Shown one piece after another: positions 1-9,131 of a stretch of 64,000 bases of DNA (position 1 is the stretch's first letter; each line of letters begins with the position of its first letter). Origin of the DNA: Larkinella punicea (GTDB lineage: Bacteria > Bacteroidota > Bacteroidia > Cytophagales > Spirosomataceae); assembly GCF_003334855.1 (NCBI RefSeq), contig NZ_QOWE01000010.1:124001-188000 (forward strand). The letters are read 5' to 3'. The notes under the pieces were generated by a model that made no database searches, was not told the DNA's origin, and was given only the letters and a program-made list of their open reading frames with translations. Position numbers and translations under genes: made by a program.

Positions 1-133
1 GGAAACCCGGGTAAGTCCAACCGTGACGGAGTTTTACAAACAACAGGTGTATAAATTGCAACTGGTGCAGAAAGCGTCGGCTGCTCCGCCGATTTCTACG
101 GGTACTTACACCATTAACATCCGCTCAAACTAG
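1..133 (+). CDS. C-terminal end of an unidentified protein (partial)
   Basis: A reading frame open from the window edge (frame starting at position 2) ends at TAG 131-133, seven bases before folC. The visible 43 residues end in the stretch ISTGTYTINIRSN, a short beta-strand-like tail. The tight spacing suggests the same transcript as folC. A TonB-like energy transducer is possible, because such proteins end in a beta strand and I recall one in front of folC in related genomes, but the fragment is too short to decide. Confidence 0.55.
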   Translation, partial: ETRVSPTVTEFYKQQVYKLQLVQKASAAPPISTGTYTINIRSN

Positions 134-139
134 TACCGA

Positions 140-1468
140 ATGATGTATTCGGAAGCGATTGATTATTTGTATGCGCAGTTGCCAGTCTTTCACCGGATCG
201 GAGCGAAGGCCCTCAAACCGGGTCTGGACAACATTCTCAAACTCTGCGAATACCTGGGAAACCCTCAGGAAAAATTTCGAACCATTCATGTTGGCGGCAC
301 GAACGGCAAAGGCAGTTCGTCGCATTTGCTGGCCGCTGTGCTGCAATCGGCGGGTTACAAAACCGGTTTATACACGTCTCCCCATCTCAAATCCTTCACC
401 GAACGAATCCGCGTCGATGGCTTTCCCATGCCGGATGCGGAGGTGGCTCATTTTGTGGAAACCCACAAGGCGTTTATCGAGGATTTAAAGCCCTCTTTCT
501 TTGAAGTAACCGTTGGTATGGCTTTCGACTACTTCGCGCGTCAGAACGTCGATTTGGCCGTTGTAGAGGTAGGGTTGGGGGGACGCCTGGATTCTACCAA
601 CATTATTACCCCGCTGGTGTCGCTCATTACCAACATTGGCTGGGATCATAGCGATATTCTGGGCGATAGTCTTCAGAAGATTGCCTATGAGAAAGCCGGA
701 ATCATCAAACCGGGTGTTCCGGTGGTCATCAGCGAGTACGATGCCGAAACGTACCCGGTTTTTAAGAACCGGGCTGAGGAATGCGGAAGTGACATTTTGA
801 TTGGTTCAGATTTCTATAAAGTTACTGATCTGGGGATTCATGCCGATGGCCGGCATTTTTCACTGGAACCTTACGACGGTGGTAAATTCGAGTTATCGCT
901 AGCCTTATTGGGAACTTATCAACTCAGAAATGTGGCTGGCGTATTGTCGGTCCTGAAGGTCCTGTCTACTCCGTATATTCTTAATAATTCGATAGCTGAA
1001 GAATTTAAGGCAAAGTTATCAGAATCAGCGGTTCAAGCTGGTTTTGCCAAAGTCGTTGAATTGACCGGCTTAAAAGGCCGCTGGCAAATTTTACAACAAA
1101 ATCCCACTGTGATTTGTGATACGGCTCACAATGAACCCGGTATCCTGAGTGTGCTGGAGTCGTTGCAAACGGTTTCATACCAGCAATTGCATCTGGTCGT
1201 GGGGTTTGTGAAAGACAAGGATCTGTCGAAGGTAATTCGTTTGTTTCCGAAAGGAGCGAGGTTCTATTTCTGTCAGCCTGACATTCCCCGGGCGCTGGAT
1301 GCCGAGGTTCTGGCAGAAGCGTTTCGCGCGGAGGGATTTGCGGGTGATGTATTCCCGGATGTGAATCAGGCGCTGGAAGCCGCTAAAAGTCGTGCCAACC
1401 CGGCGGATTGTATCCTGGTGACCGGAAGCACGTATGTTGTTGCAGAATTAAACCAATTGGAAGCGTGA
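140..1468 (+). CDS. folC: Bifunctional folylpolyglutamate synthase / dihydrofolate synthase
   Basis: FolC is an ATP-dependent ligase that adds glutamate to dihydropteroate (making dihydrofolate) and to folates, in the cytoplasm. At 442 residues the length fits the family. Visible motifs are the P-loop GGTNGKGSS (about residues 52-60), YTSPHL with the following SFTERI, the EVGLGGRLDSTN stretch in the Mur-ligase-like core, and DTAHNEPG in the C-terminal domain, where the family usually has DGAHN. There are two adjacent ATG codons (140 and 143); I took the first. The stop overlaps the GTG start of trmB, so the two genes are translationally coupled. The assignment is secure. The dual activity is inferred from the family, since many Bacteroidota have only this one homologue. 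Confidence 0.95.
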   Translation: MMYSEAIDYLYAQLPVFHRIGAKALKPGLDNILKLCEYLGNPQEKFRTIHVGGTNGKGSSSHLLAAVLQSAGYKTGLYTSPHLKSFTERIRVDGFPMPDAEVAHFVETHKAFIEDLKPSFFEVTVGMAFDYFARQNVDLAVVEVGLGGRLDSTNIITPLVSLITNIGWDHSDILGDSLQKIAYEKAGIIKPGVPVVISEYDAETYPVFKNRAEECGSDILIGSDFYKVTDLGIHADGRHFSLEPYDGGKFELSLALLGTYQLRNVAGVLSVLKVLSTPYILNNSIAEEFKAKLSESAVQAGFAKVVELTGLKGRWQILQQNPTVICDTAHNEPGILSVLESLQTVSYQQLHLVVGFVKDKDLSKVIRLFPKGARFYFCQPDIPRALDAEVLAEAFRAEGFAGDVFPDVNQALEAAKSRANPADCILVTGSTYVVAELNQLEA

Positions 1469-2127
1469 GTAGAAAGAAGCTTTCCCGTTTTGAACACAAT
1501 CGCGTCAGTGAGAATGTTCTGGAGCCGGGAAAAGAGTTATTTGACACCATCAAGGGGCATTGGCGGGAACGGTATTTTCGGAATGCCAATCCGATTGTAA
1601 TTGAAATCGGCTGTGGGAGAGGAGAATACACGATTGGGCTGGCCCGGCATTACCCACACCTGAATTTTATCGGCATCGACCGGAAGGGTGACCGGATTGC
1701 GCAGGGGAGTCTGCTGGCGCTGGAAACCGGATTAACCAACGTCGCTTTTTTGCGGACGGATATTTACCGGATTCAGGACTTTTTCGGAAAAGATGAGGTG
1801 AACGAAATCTGGATTACCTTTCCGGATCCGCAACCCCGGGTGAGCCAGTTGAAAAACCGCTCGACGGACGCCCGGTTTTTGAAGTTGTACCGGGAGATAT
1901 TGATCGACGGTGGTTTGCTTCACTTGAAAACCGACCACGACGATTTCTTTGATTTCAGTATTGAGAGTTTGAGTCATAACGGATTTGAGGATTTGGTCTC
2001 GACCCGCGACTTGTATGCCTCCGAAATGAATAACCTTCACCTCGGAATCAAGACCAAATACGAAGAAATTTTTACCCGAAAGGGATTTTCGATAAAATAC
2101 TTAAAATGCAAAAAGGCGGGCTATTAA
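1465..2127 (+). CDS. trmB: tRNA (guanine-N7-)-methyltransferase
   Basis: TrmB methylates G46 in the variable loop of tRNAs using S-adenosylmethionine. The 220-residue protein has the Rossmann SAM motif EIGCGRGEYT (about residues 47-56), the acidic IGIDRKGDR strand-loop, the family signature ITFPDPQPR (about 117-125) and a KTDHDD motif near the end. The start is chosen as GTG 1465, which overlaps the folC stop in a GTGA arrangement. A longer frame from 1408 would run through the end of folC and add residues not expected in the family. The TAA stop lies in the loop of a rho-independent terminator hairpin. Confidence 0.93.
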   Translation: MSRKKLSRFEHNRVSENVLEPGKELFDTIKGHWRERYFRNANPIVIEIGCGRGEYTIGLARHYPHLNFIGIDRKGDRIAQGSLLALETGLTNVAFLRTDIYRIQDFFGKDEVNEIWITFPDPQPRVSQLKNRSTDARFLKLYREILIDGGLLHLKTDHDDFFDFSIESLSHNGFEDLVSTRDLYASEMNNLHLGIKTKYEEIFTRKGFSIKYLKCKKAGY

Positions 2128-2139
2128 CCCGCCTTTTTT
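2112..2139. terminator. Rho-independent terminator embedded in the end of trmB
   Basis: A 9-base stem AAAGGCGGG (2112-2120) pairs with CCCGCCTTT (2128-2136). The loop of 7 bases contains the trmB stop codon, and a T run follows to 2139. It lies between convergent trmB and gap and has A and T tracts on both sides, so it could serve both strands. Confidence 0.85.
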
Positions 2140-2158
2140 GGTGCCAAATCTTTTTATA

Positions 2159-3160
<1,002 letters not shown>

Positions 3161-3179
3161 TTAGTTAGCAAGAACGGTA

Positions 3180-3187
3180 CAAAGATA
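3180..3187 (-). promoter_or_regulatory. Putative -7 promoter element of gap
   Basis: On the reverse strand TATCTTTG matches the Bacteroidota -7 consensus TAnnTTTG exactly and sits 32 bases before the gap ATG. No clear TTG is seen at the usual 19-base distance (CTTT occupies that place), so the call rests on the -7 element and its position. Confidence 0.45.
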
Positions 3188-4265
3188 GTATTACAAATCG
3201 AAACGTAAAGGTAAGTTTAAAAGGGGAAGTCATAAAATCACGTAAGGACCGGCGAAATTTATGGAGGCAAAACGATTTGTTTAGTAAATGAGATGATTAC
3301 ATATTTAGTATATTTATGACCAATTGCTAATATCAATTACATATTTTGAGTATTATTTTAGCAATTTGCTAACGTTTCATTGGTTTTTTACTAATTTTAA
3401 TAGTATATCATTCCTGTTTTCACTAATTAGGTTTACTTATTATTCACTAATCTCACCCTTTCACTATCTGCCTATCGGGTACTTATTCTCTACTAAATTG
3501 AGATCCGAATATTCGATGAAATAATTTATTACCTGCTTAAAAATGGTTATTTTTATAGTCTGTTTCTACCAGGCCATTTTACATTCAATGGCTTAAAATA
3601 GGAGCGACCCTATTCCTTTTATTCGATTTTAGCTTGCTTGAACACTCTAAAAAACGATACGTCGCGCAATCCTGACCGCTCCAAAACAGCGGACTTTTCC
3701 ACCAGCCTGCCTACCTGTAAACCGATCGATTACGGTTTATTAAAACCACGCGGCTTGCATCGGACAAGCTCAATCCGGAAAGCGCAATCGTCTGGACCCA
3801 GCGTGATCGAGCCGTCAGTTAATCAGATCACTCACCTTAGCCTGCACACCAGTTATGTAACCTCAGTCAGTAACAATACTCATTTGTTGCTGACTGACCG
3901 ATTATTAACCGGCGCTTTTTTGAAACGATACGGACAAAAGTCGATTCGCTATGGTCTTTTTACCATTCATGCAGGAAACCAAAAACACACTCTTCAGGCG
4001 GAGTACATGTATAATATATTTGTATTATATTTATTCAGTAACATACATCTCCGGCTTGGTACGTACTCATTGATTGTCATTTTTTGGTATCCTTGTTTTG
4101 CTGATAATAAGCACGGTCTTTATCAGTCTTTTTAACATTCTGACAAAAGCATTAAATAGTAAAAAACCGACAAGAACGATTTTAGAAAAAAATCTATAAG
4201 TATGATCGAAATCAAGTAGTTATAATAATCAAAATGAACAATTTCTATAAACAAATTTTTGAACT
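3188..4265. other. Gene-free, mostly AT-rich intergenic region
   Basis: About 1.1 kb without a convincing gene. The outer parts (about 3190-3600 and 3990-4265) are very AT-rich. A core at about 3650-3970 has visibly more G and C and contains short inverted repeats: CCGCT/AGCGG around 3674-3690 and a 13-base stem with one G-T pair at 3864-3876 / 3884-3896. The open frames here (3324-3524 and 3638-4135) start with weak codons and give low-complexity or implausible proteins. The core could be a small RNA or a decayed gene. I cannot identify it. Confidence 0.4.
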
Positions 4266-5084
4266 ATGGAGTACATAAAAGTAATTGAAGATTGCTGGTC
4301 TGATCGTTCTTTATTAACCAATTCTGAAACCCTGGAAACCATTAAGAAGGTGATTGCCGAACTCGACGGCGGTCGTCTGCGCGTGGCCGAACCGGGTGGC
4401 GAAGGAGGGAAGTGGATCGTGAACGAATGGATCAAAAAAGCGATCTTACTGTATTTTGTTTCCCAAACGATGAAGACCGAAGAAGTCGGCATTTTTGAAT
4501 TTCACGATAAAATTCCGCTGAAGACCGACTACAAAAGTCGCGGTGTCCGGGTCGTTCCACCAGCCGTTGCCCGCTATGGCTCCTATATTGCTCCAGGAGC
4601 GATCCTGATGCCGTCGTATGTGAATGTCGGCGCGTACGTCGATGAGCGAACCATGGTCGATACCTGGGCTACGGTGGGCAGTTGTGCGCAGATCGGAAAA
4701 GACGTTCACCTGAGTGGGGGCGTAGGCATCGGCGGGGTGCTGGAACCGCCCCAGGCGTCACCCGTTATTGTAGAAGATGGCGCCTTCATCGGCTCCCGCT
4801 GCATCGTCGTGGAAGGCGCACACATTGGCAAAAGAGCCGTCCTCGGAGCGGGGGTAACCATCACCGGAAGCTCCAAAATTATTGACGTCACCGGATCGTC
4901 ACCGATCGAACACCGGGGTTATGTGCCCGACAATTCCGTCGTCATTCCGGGTACCATTGCTAAAGAGTTTGCAGCCGGGGTGTATCAGGTTCCCTGTGCG
5001 CTGATTATTGGTCTGCGAAAGGAATCGACAGATTTGAAAACGTCGCTCAACGATGCACTGCGCACGAACAATGTAACGGTTTAA
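4266..5084 (+). CDS. dapD: 2,3,4,5-tetrahydropyridine-2,6-dicarboxylate N-succinyltransferase
   Basis: DapD transfers succinyl from succinyl-CoA to tetrahydrodipicolinate in the succinylase branch of diaminopimelate and lysine synthesis, in the cytoplasm. The 272-residue length fits. An N-terminal helical domain (about 1-100) is followed by a left-handed beta-helix built of hexapeptide repeats (about 105-235, e.g. GAYVDERTMVDTWATVGSCA, then IGKDVHLSGGVGIGGVLEP). The family motif around VIVEDGAFIGSRCIVVEGA is present. It is monocistronic, with a terminator 47 bases after the stop. Confidence 0.96.
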   Translation: MEYIKVIEDCWSDRSLLTNSETLETIKKVIAELDGGRLRVAEPGGEGGKWIVNEWIKKAILLYFVSQTMKTEEVGIFEFHDKIPLKTDYKSRGVRVVPPAVARYGSYIAPGAILMPSYVNVGAYVDERTMVDTWATVGSCAQIGKDVHLSGGVGIGGVLEPPQASPVIVEDGAFIGSRCIVVEGAHIGKRAVLGAGVTITGSSKIIDVTGSSPIEHRGYVPDNSVVIPGTIAKEFAAGVYQVPCALIIGLRKESTDLKTSLNDALRTNNVTV

Positions 5085-5131
5085 GCCACGATACATATGT
5101 AATCGGATAGCCTTTACCTTACTTAATTCAC

Positions 5132-5167
5132 AAAAGCCAATTTTACATTAGTAACGTTGGCTTTTTT
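5132..5167 (+). terminator. Terminator after dapD
   Basis: AAAAGCCAA (5132-5140) pairs with TTGGCTTTT (5157-5165) across a 16-base loop, followed by T residues to 5167. Confidence 0.75.
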
Positions 5168-5169
5168 CA

Positions 5170-5265
5170 TTTGTAAACAATTGACATTTGTGCTATTTAC
5201 ATCAATAACTTTTAATAGTTTACAAAATACTTGTTCCTATTTGTAAACTATTTACTTTTGTAAAA
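5170..5265. promoter_or_regulatory. Cluster of four TTTGTAAAC operator-like repeats
   Basis: Four copies of a 9-base word lie in 96 bases: TTTGTAAAC at 5170-5178, the inverted form GTTTACAAA at 5218-5226, TTTGTAAAC at 5240-5248 and TTTGTAAAA at 5257-5265. Copies two and three form an inverted pair 13 bases apart. Copy three lies between the -33 and -7 elements of the following promoter and copy four overlaps the -7 element. This placement is what an autorepressor's operator would look like, and the next gene encodes an HTH protein. Confidence 0.55.
5231..5260 (+). promoter_or_regulatory. Promoter of the XRE-family regulator
   Basis: TTG at 5231-5233, a 19-base spacer and TACTTTTG at 5253-5260 match the Bacteroidota promoter (TTG, N19, TAnnTTTG). 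The ATG follows 17 bases after the -7 element, so the leader must be short. Confidence 0.6.
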
Positions 5266-5276
5266 ACTATGCTACT

Positions 5277-5681
5277 ATGAATGTAAATGACAAAATTAAA
5301 CAGGTACTGAAGGATAAGAACTTAACCCCTTCTTATTTCGCCGATGAAATCGGGGTTCAACGGTCGAGCATCTCCCACATCCTCTCGGGACGCAACCGGC
5401 CCAGCTTCGACATCATCCAGAAGATCATTCGACGGTTTCCTGAATTGGGTTACGATTGGATACTGGAAGAAGATCAGCCCTTAACAAATGTAAATCCTCG
5501 TCCGGTCGCCATTCCAGCCATTCCGCGCAAGCCCAGCCCACAACCCGAAATTGTAGACGAAAAACCGCCTTATATAGCCCCGCCACAATCGTCTGTAGCG
5601 AAAAATAAAGAAGAAAAAACCATAGAGCGAATTCTGGTTTTCTACACCGACGGCACCTTCCGGGAGTACTCTCCGTCGTAA
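5277..5681 (+). CDS. XRE (Cro/C1)-type helix-turn-helix regulator
   Basis: A 134-residue cytoplasmic DNA-binding protein. Residues about 5-60 form an HTH_3 domain, with the recognition region in FADEIGVQRSSISHILSGRN and the typical PSFDIIQKIIRRFPEL continuation. Residues about 65-115 are a Pro-rich, poorly conserved linker. The end, with the stretch IERILVFYTDGTFREY, is a short conserved tail that I recall from related regulators in Cytophagales. Four TTTGTAAAC-like repeats overlap its promoter, so autoregulation is likely. The downstream neighbour is the cobalamin riboswitch operon, which has its own promoter. Target genes other than itself are unknown. Confidence 0.85.
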   Translation: MNVNDKIKQVLKDKNLTPSYFADEIGVQRSSISHILSGRNRPSFDIIQKIIRRFPELGYDWILEEDQPLTNVNPRPVAIPAIPRKPSPQPEIVDEKPPYIAPPQSSVAKNKEEKTIERILVFYTDGTFREYSPS

Positions 5682-5685
5682 ATAA

Positions 5686-5716
5686 TTGGAGAATCCTCCA
5701 CAACCTGCTACCTTTG
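5686..5716 (+). promoter_or_regulatory. Promoter of the cobalamin operon
   Basis: TTG at 5686-5688, a 20-base spacer and TACCTTTG at 5709-5716 match the Bacteroidota promoter consensus. Transcription would then start a few bases later, at the 5' edge of the riboswitch. Confidence 0.65.
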
Positions 5717-5722
5717 TCGCAT

Positions 5723-5894
5723 TAGGTGCCGCCTGCTGGTTTTGGCAGGGTTGGCTTAATAGGGAAGTCGGTGCAAAACCGACGCTGTCCCCGCAACTGT
5801 AAACCCGTACGAACTGATTTCCTCTTCTTGCCACTGTCCGGTTTGGTTCGGATGGGAAGGCCGAAATCAGTGGGTGAGCCAGGAGACCTGCCTA
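5723..5894 (+). ncRNA. Cobalamin (adenosylcobalamin) riboswitch
   Basis: The class hallmarks are all visible. There is a TAATAGGGAAGTCGGTGCAA segment (from 5758), the paired GTCGGT/ACCGAC arm, GCTGTCCCCGCAACTGTAA (5784-5802), a variable arm at about 5811-5872, and the closing B12 box GAGCCAGGAGACCTGCC (5876-5892). A P1 helix can form between TAGG (5723-5726) and CCTA (5891-5894). It lies 105 bases upstream of a BtuB-type receptor. In this class, cobalamin binding shuts off expression. A possible expression-platform hairpin follows at about 5910-5933, but I cannot tell whether control is at transcription or translation. Confidence 0.95.
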
Positions 5895-5999
5895 AAACAA
5901 CGATGCTCAGTTTCTTTCGGGTGAAAAGGAAACCGGGTTTTACGGCTCCCAACCCTTTTAACGAGGGAATTGACGCCCACTTTTTTACTTAATTCAGCT

Positions 6000-7922
6000 A
6001 TGATGCGGTATAGAGACGGGATTATCCTGTCCTTACTGGTGGGTTCGTTTTCGGTTGTGAACGGCCAAACCAGCGGTACTGACCAAACGTTACCCGCCGT
6101 AACGATTCGGGGAACCACGCCCGAGCGGTTTTCGGCCGGGCAGAAAACCCAGCGGATCGACTCCGTGACGCTCGAACAATTCCGGTTTCAAACGCTGACA
6201 GATCTCTTAACCTATACAACCCCTATTGCGTTTAAGGTATACGGTGCGGGGCAATTATCGACCGCTTCGTTCCGCGGTACCTCGGCCAATCACACCGCCG
6301 TGCTCTGGAACGGAATCAACATCAACCAGCCAACGCTCGGGCTAAGCGATTTTTCGACCCTGCCCGTCACCGGTTTCGATCAGCTCGCGGTTCAGTATGG
6401 CTCCTCCGCCAGTTGCGTGGGTTCGGATGCCGTGGGGGGCAGCATTCTGCTCATGAACAATCCAAAGTGGCAACAACCCGGTTTTCAGGCTTCCGTCGGG
6501 CAGCAGCTCGGGAGTTTTCGCAATTATGGAACCCAGCTTGGGATTCGGTTTGTGAGTGATGCTGGAAAACGCTGGCAGATCGCCGGGAAATCGTTCTTCT
6601 ACACCACCAACGCCAACAACGATTTCCCGTATCGCGAACGCGGCAATTACTTCGTGGAGCACTCGATCACCAAACAGAAAGGCTTCATTCAGGATTTGTA
6701 TTTCCGAAACCAGAAAAACCAGCAGCTTTCGGTGAACCTCTGGTTGACGGACAACGATCTCACCGTTACGCCCTACGATACCACCGTTCGGGAACGAACC
6801 CGCTCGCAATCATACCGGTTTTTAACAACCTACGAAACCAATAAACTCACGCTGCGACTGGGCTGGATTCGCGACATCATCGATTACGCACGCGGAAATT
6901 TCAACAATCCCAGCCATTCCGAAACCGATCGACTAATCAGTCGAATTGAAAAGGAGTTTACACATTCCTATCAATCAGCGGAAGTTTCGCTGCGACTGGG
7001 GGGCGAGTGGTCGCATTACCGCACACAGGTCGACGGCTACGGCGATCAACCGATTCAGGAAGACCGTGCCGATCTGTATGCGCTGCTGCGGATGCAATGG
7101 TCCCGGTGGCTGATCTCGGCCAATCTGCGGCAGGCATTCGTCACCCGATTTGATCCGCCGATAACGCCTTCCCTGGGTGTGGAGTATTCTTTGGTAAAAA
7201 CGAGCCAAAGTGCGCTGACGGCCAAAGCATCCGCCGGACGCAGTTACCGGGTTCCCACGCTGAACGAACGGTATTGGAAAGTACTGGGCAATCCGGACAT
7301 TCGGCCCGAGAACGGGTTTAATCTGGAAGCGGGTTTGGCAAGCCGATGGATTCCCACCGAACACTTAACCGTGACATCCGAAGCCACGGTTTTCCGAAAC
7401 CGCATCGACGACTGGTCGTACTGGAATCCGGAGTCCGGCTACCGGGTCGAAAATCTGCAACTCGTCGTAGCTCGTGGATTGGAGTGGAATGGTTCGGTAA
7501 CCTATTCCAGCGCAAACTGGCAATCGGGCTTGACCTTGGCGTATGCCCTGACGCGGTCGAGCCAGGAGCGGGTCTACAACGCCTATGCCCAGGACATCAT
7601 CGGCAAACAACTGGTGTATGTTCCCAAACACAGCGGCCGGTTTTCGGCCTTTGTGGCAAAAGGCAAAAACCGCCTGACCATCCAGAACCAGGTGAATTCC
7701 CGTCAGTACATCACCTTCGACAACATTCAGTTTCTACGCGGCTACCTGCTAACGAACGTGTTGCTCGAAACCCAGATCAAGCTCGGCCCCGTCGCAACCC
7801 GGATTCAGGGACAGATCAACAATGTGTTTGATACCGTCTACCTCAATGTCAAGCGAAACGCAATGCCGGGCCGCAACTTTACCATTCAATTAATCTGTAA
7901 TCTGAATACCCCAAAACAATGA
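6000..7922 (+). CDS. btuB: TonB-dependent vitamin B12 receptor (BtuB-like)
   Basis: Outer-membrane gated porin that imports cobalamins, driven by TonB. The 640-residue protein has a signal peptide (residues 1 to about 22, ending near VNGQ), a TonB-box-like LPAVTIRGT, a plug domain (about 45-150, with GSDAVGGSILL) and a beta-barrel ending in an aromatic-flanked terminal strand (FTIQLICNLN). The start is taken as the first of two ATGs (6000, 6003), because the longer frame from TTG 5970 adds residues before the signal peptide. The cobalamin riboswitch directly upstream fixes the substrate class. The stop overlaps the next ATG (ATGA). Confidence 0.92.
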   Translation: MMRYRDGIILSLLVGSFSVVNGQTSGTDQTLPAVTIRGTTPERFSAGQKTQRIDSVTLEQFRFQTLTDLLTYTTPIAFKVYGAGQLSTASFRGTSANHTAVLWNGININQPTLGLSDFSTLPVTGFDQLAVQYGSSASCVGSDAVGGSILLMNNPKWQQPGFQASVGQQLGSFRNYGTQLGIRFVSDAGKRWQIAGKSFFYTTNANNDFPYRERGNYFVEHSITKQKGFIQDLYFRNQKNQQLSVNLWLTDNDLTVTPYDTTVRERTRSQSYRFLTTYETNKLTLRLGWIRDIIDYARGNFNNPSHSETDRLISRIEKEFTHSYQSAEVSLRLGGEWSHYRTQVDGYGDQPIQEDRADLYALLRMQWSRWLISANLRQAFVTRFDPPITPSLGVEYSLVKTSQSALTAKASAGRSYRVPTLNERYWKVLGNPDIRPENGFNLEAGLASRWIPTEHLTVTSEATVFRNRIDDWSYWNPESGYRVENLQLVVARGLEWNGSVTYSSANWQSGLTLAYALTRSSQERVYNAYAQDIIGKQLVYVPKHSGRFSAFVAKGKNRLTIQNQVNSRQYITFDNIQFLRGYLLTNVLLETQIKLGPVATRIQGQINNVFDTVYLNVKRNAMPGRNFTIQLICNLNTPKQ

Positions 7923-9037
7923 GAAAAGTAACTACCGCACCGTCGGTCCGATTGAAACTGGCACTTGGTCTGCTGGTCGCCCTGAACTGGTCCTGTAACA
8001 ATGACAACGACGATCCGCAAGCCCTGCCGTATGGTTCAGGGGTTCTGGTTGTCAACCAGGGAAATTTCACCGACAACAATGGGACGATTTCATATTTTCC
8101 GCCCACCGGCTCAACGGCTTCCTACGATATTTTCAATCAGGTCAATCAGCGTTCCCTAACCGGAAGTGTTCAGGCGTATACAGAAGCCGATGGAAAAGGA
8201 TTGATTCTGGTCGATAACACCACAGCGGGTCAGGACAAAGTCGAAATCGTGGATGCCAATACCTTCAAGTCACTGGCGACCCTGAAATCGCCGGAAATTG
8301 AAAACCCCCGCTCGGCGGTTCGGGTGAGTGCCAACAAAGTATACGTGAGTTGCTGGGATCTTTCCGGTGATTTTTCAAACGGCACGTTTTACAAAAATCC
8401 GGGATACATTGCCGTCGTGGATTTAACGACCAACACCGTAACCAAAAAAATACCGGCGGTGAAAGGAGTGGAGACGCTTCTGCTGGCGGGTAGCGAGGTG
8501 TTTGCCGGTTCGACCGGTGGTTCTACCAAACTTACGGTTATCGACATCACCACCGATCAGCTTAAAACCGGTATCGAGATTGGTTCCAATCCAAACCCGG
8601 TGGCCGTCGACGGCAACGGCAAACTCTGGGTGTATAGTGGCGGTGAAATGATTCGGGTCAACCCGCAGAGCAAGGCGATTGAAAACCGCCTGAAGATTGG
8701 AACCGACAAAACCCGCTCGCTTTCAAAATTCCGGTTGAGTTCCGACAAACAATACTTTTACTTCGTGAGCAGTTACTACGGTGATGCTTCCGAAAATTAC
8801 AGGGAAAAAGGCGAGACCTATCGTTTTTCGGTCAACGACACCAGTGTTCCGGCGACCACACCCTTTATCAAACGGTTGTTCAGCGGCCTTGCCGTCGAAC
8901 CGCAATCCGGCATCATTTACGGCGGGTATACGCCATCTTACAAACAGGCGGGTTACGTCTTCCGCTACCAGGCCAGCGGAACCCTGATCGATTCCGTGAA
9001 AGCGGAAATTGCACCATCCGGTTTTTATTTTAAATAG
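7919..9037 (+). CDS. BtuG-like surface beta-propeller lipoprotein (DUF5074/YncE-like)
   Basis: A 372-residue protein with a lipoprotein signal whose hydrophobic segment ends at NWSC, followed by an acidic NNDNDDP tail. In Bacteroidota such acidic tails often mark surface lipoproteins. The rest is a YncE/DUF5074-type propeller with repeated blades such as GYIAVVDLTTNTVTKKI and KLTVIDITTDQLKTGI. In Bacteroides the BtuG proteins of this fold bind cobalamin at very high affinity and cap BtuB. The ATGA overlap with btuB and the shared riboswitch support the same job here. The function is inferred from fold and context, since sequence identity to BtuG was not measured. Confidence 0.8.
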   Translation: MRKVTTAPSVRLKLALGLLVALNWSCNNDNDDPQALPYGSGVLVVNQGNFTDNNGTISYFPPTGSTASYDIFNQVNQRSLTGSVQAYTEADGKGLILVDNTTAGQDKVEIVDANTFKSLATLKSPEIENPRSAVRVSANKVYVSCWDLSGDFSNGTFYKNPGYIAVVDLTTNTVTKKIPAVKGVETLLLAGSEVFAGSTGGSTKLTVIDITTDQLKTGIEIGSNPNPVAVDGNGKLWVYSGGEMIRVNPQSKAIENRLKIGTDKTRSLSKFRLSSDKQYFYFVSSYYGDASENYREKGETYRFSVNDTSVPATTPFIKRLFSGLAVEPQSGIIYGGYTPSYKQAGYVFRYQASGTLIDSVKAEIAPSGFYFK

Positions 9038-9042
9038 ACAAG

Positions 9043-9120
9043 AGAGGTTAGACAAGAGAATAAAGACCAATACGATATACTCATGCTCCAGCGTTGTCTT
9101 TACTCTCTTGTCTAACCTCT
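9043..9120. repeat. 25-base intergenic inverted repeat inside the btu operon
   Basis: Arms at 9043-9067 and 9096-9120 are complementary over 25 bases with one mismatch and enclose a 28-base loop. The arm begins AGAGGTTAGACAAGAGA; part of it (GACAAGAG) is also found at 9037-9044. The hairpin fills the gap between the BtuG-like gene and the PP-loop ATPase gene. There is no terminal T run, so it is not a standard terminator. It could stabilise or separate parts of the mRNA, or be a mobile REP/MITE-like insertion. Confidence 0.8.
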
Positions 9121-9131
9121 TTACTCTTACG

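Noticed and set aside
3324-3524. Open frame of 66 codons, Phe/Ser/Tyr-rich
   Set aside because: It is a product of very AT-rich sequence, and the hydrophobic look is a composition effect.
3638-4135. Open frame of 165 codons in the gap-dapD spacer
   Set aside because: It begins with TTG, has no recognisable domain, an uneven composition and crosses the hairpin at 3864-3896. It reads like an open frame by chance.
5170-5265. TTTGTAAAC repeats as a CRISPR-like or iteron array
   Set aside because: The copies are only nine bases, irregularly spaced and partly inverted, and they overlap a promoter, which fits operators better than an array or an origin.
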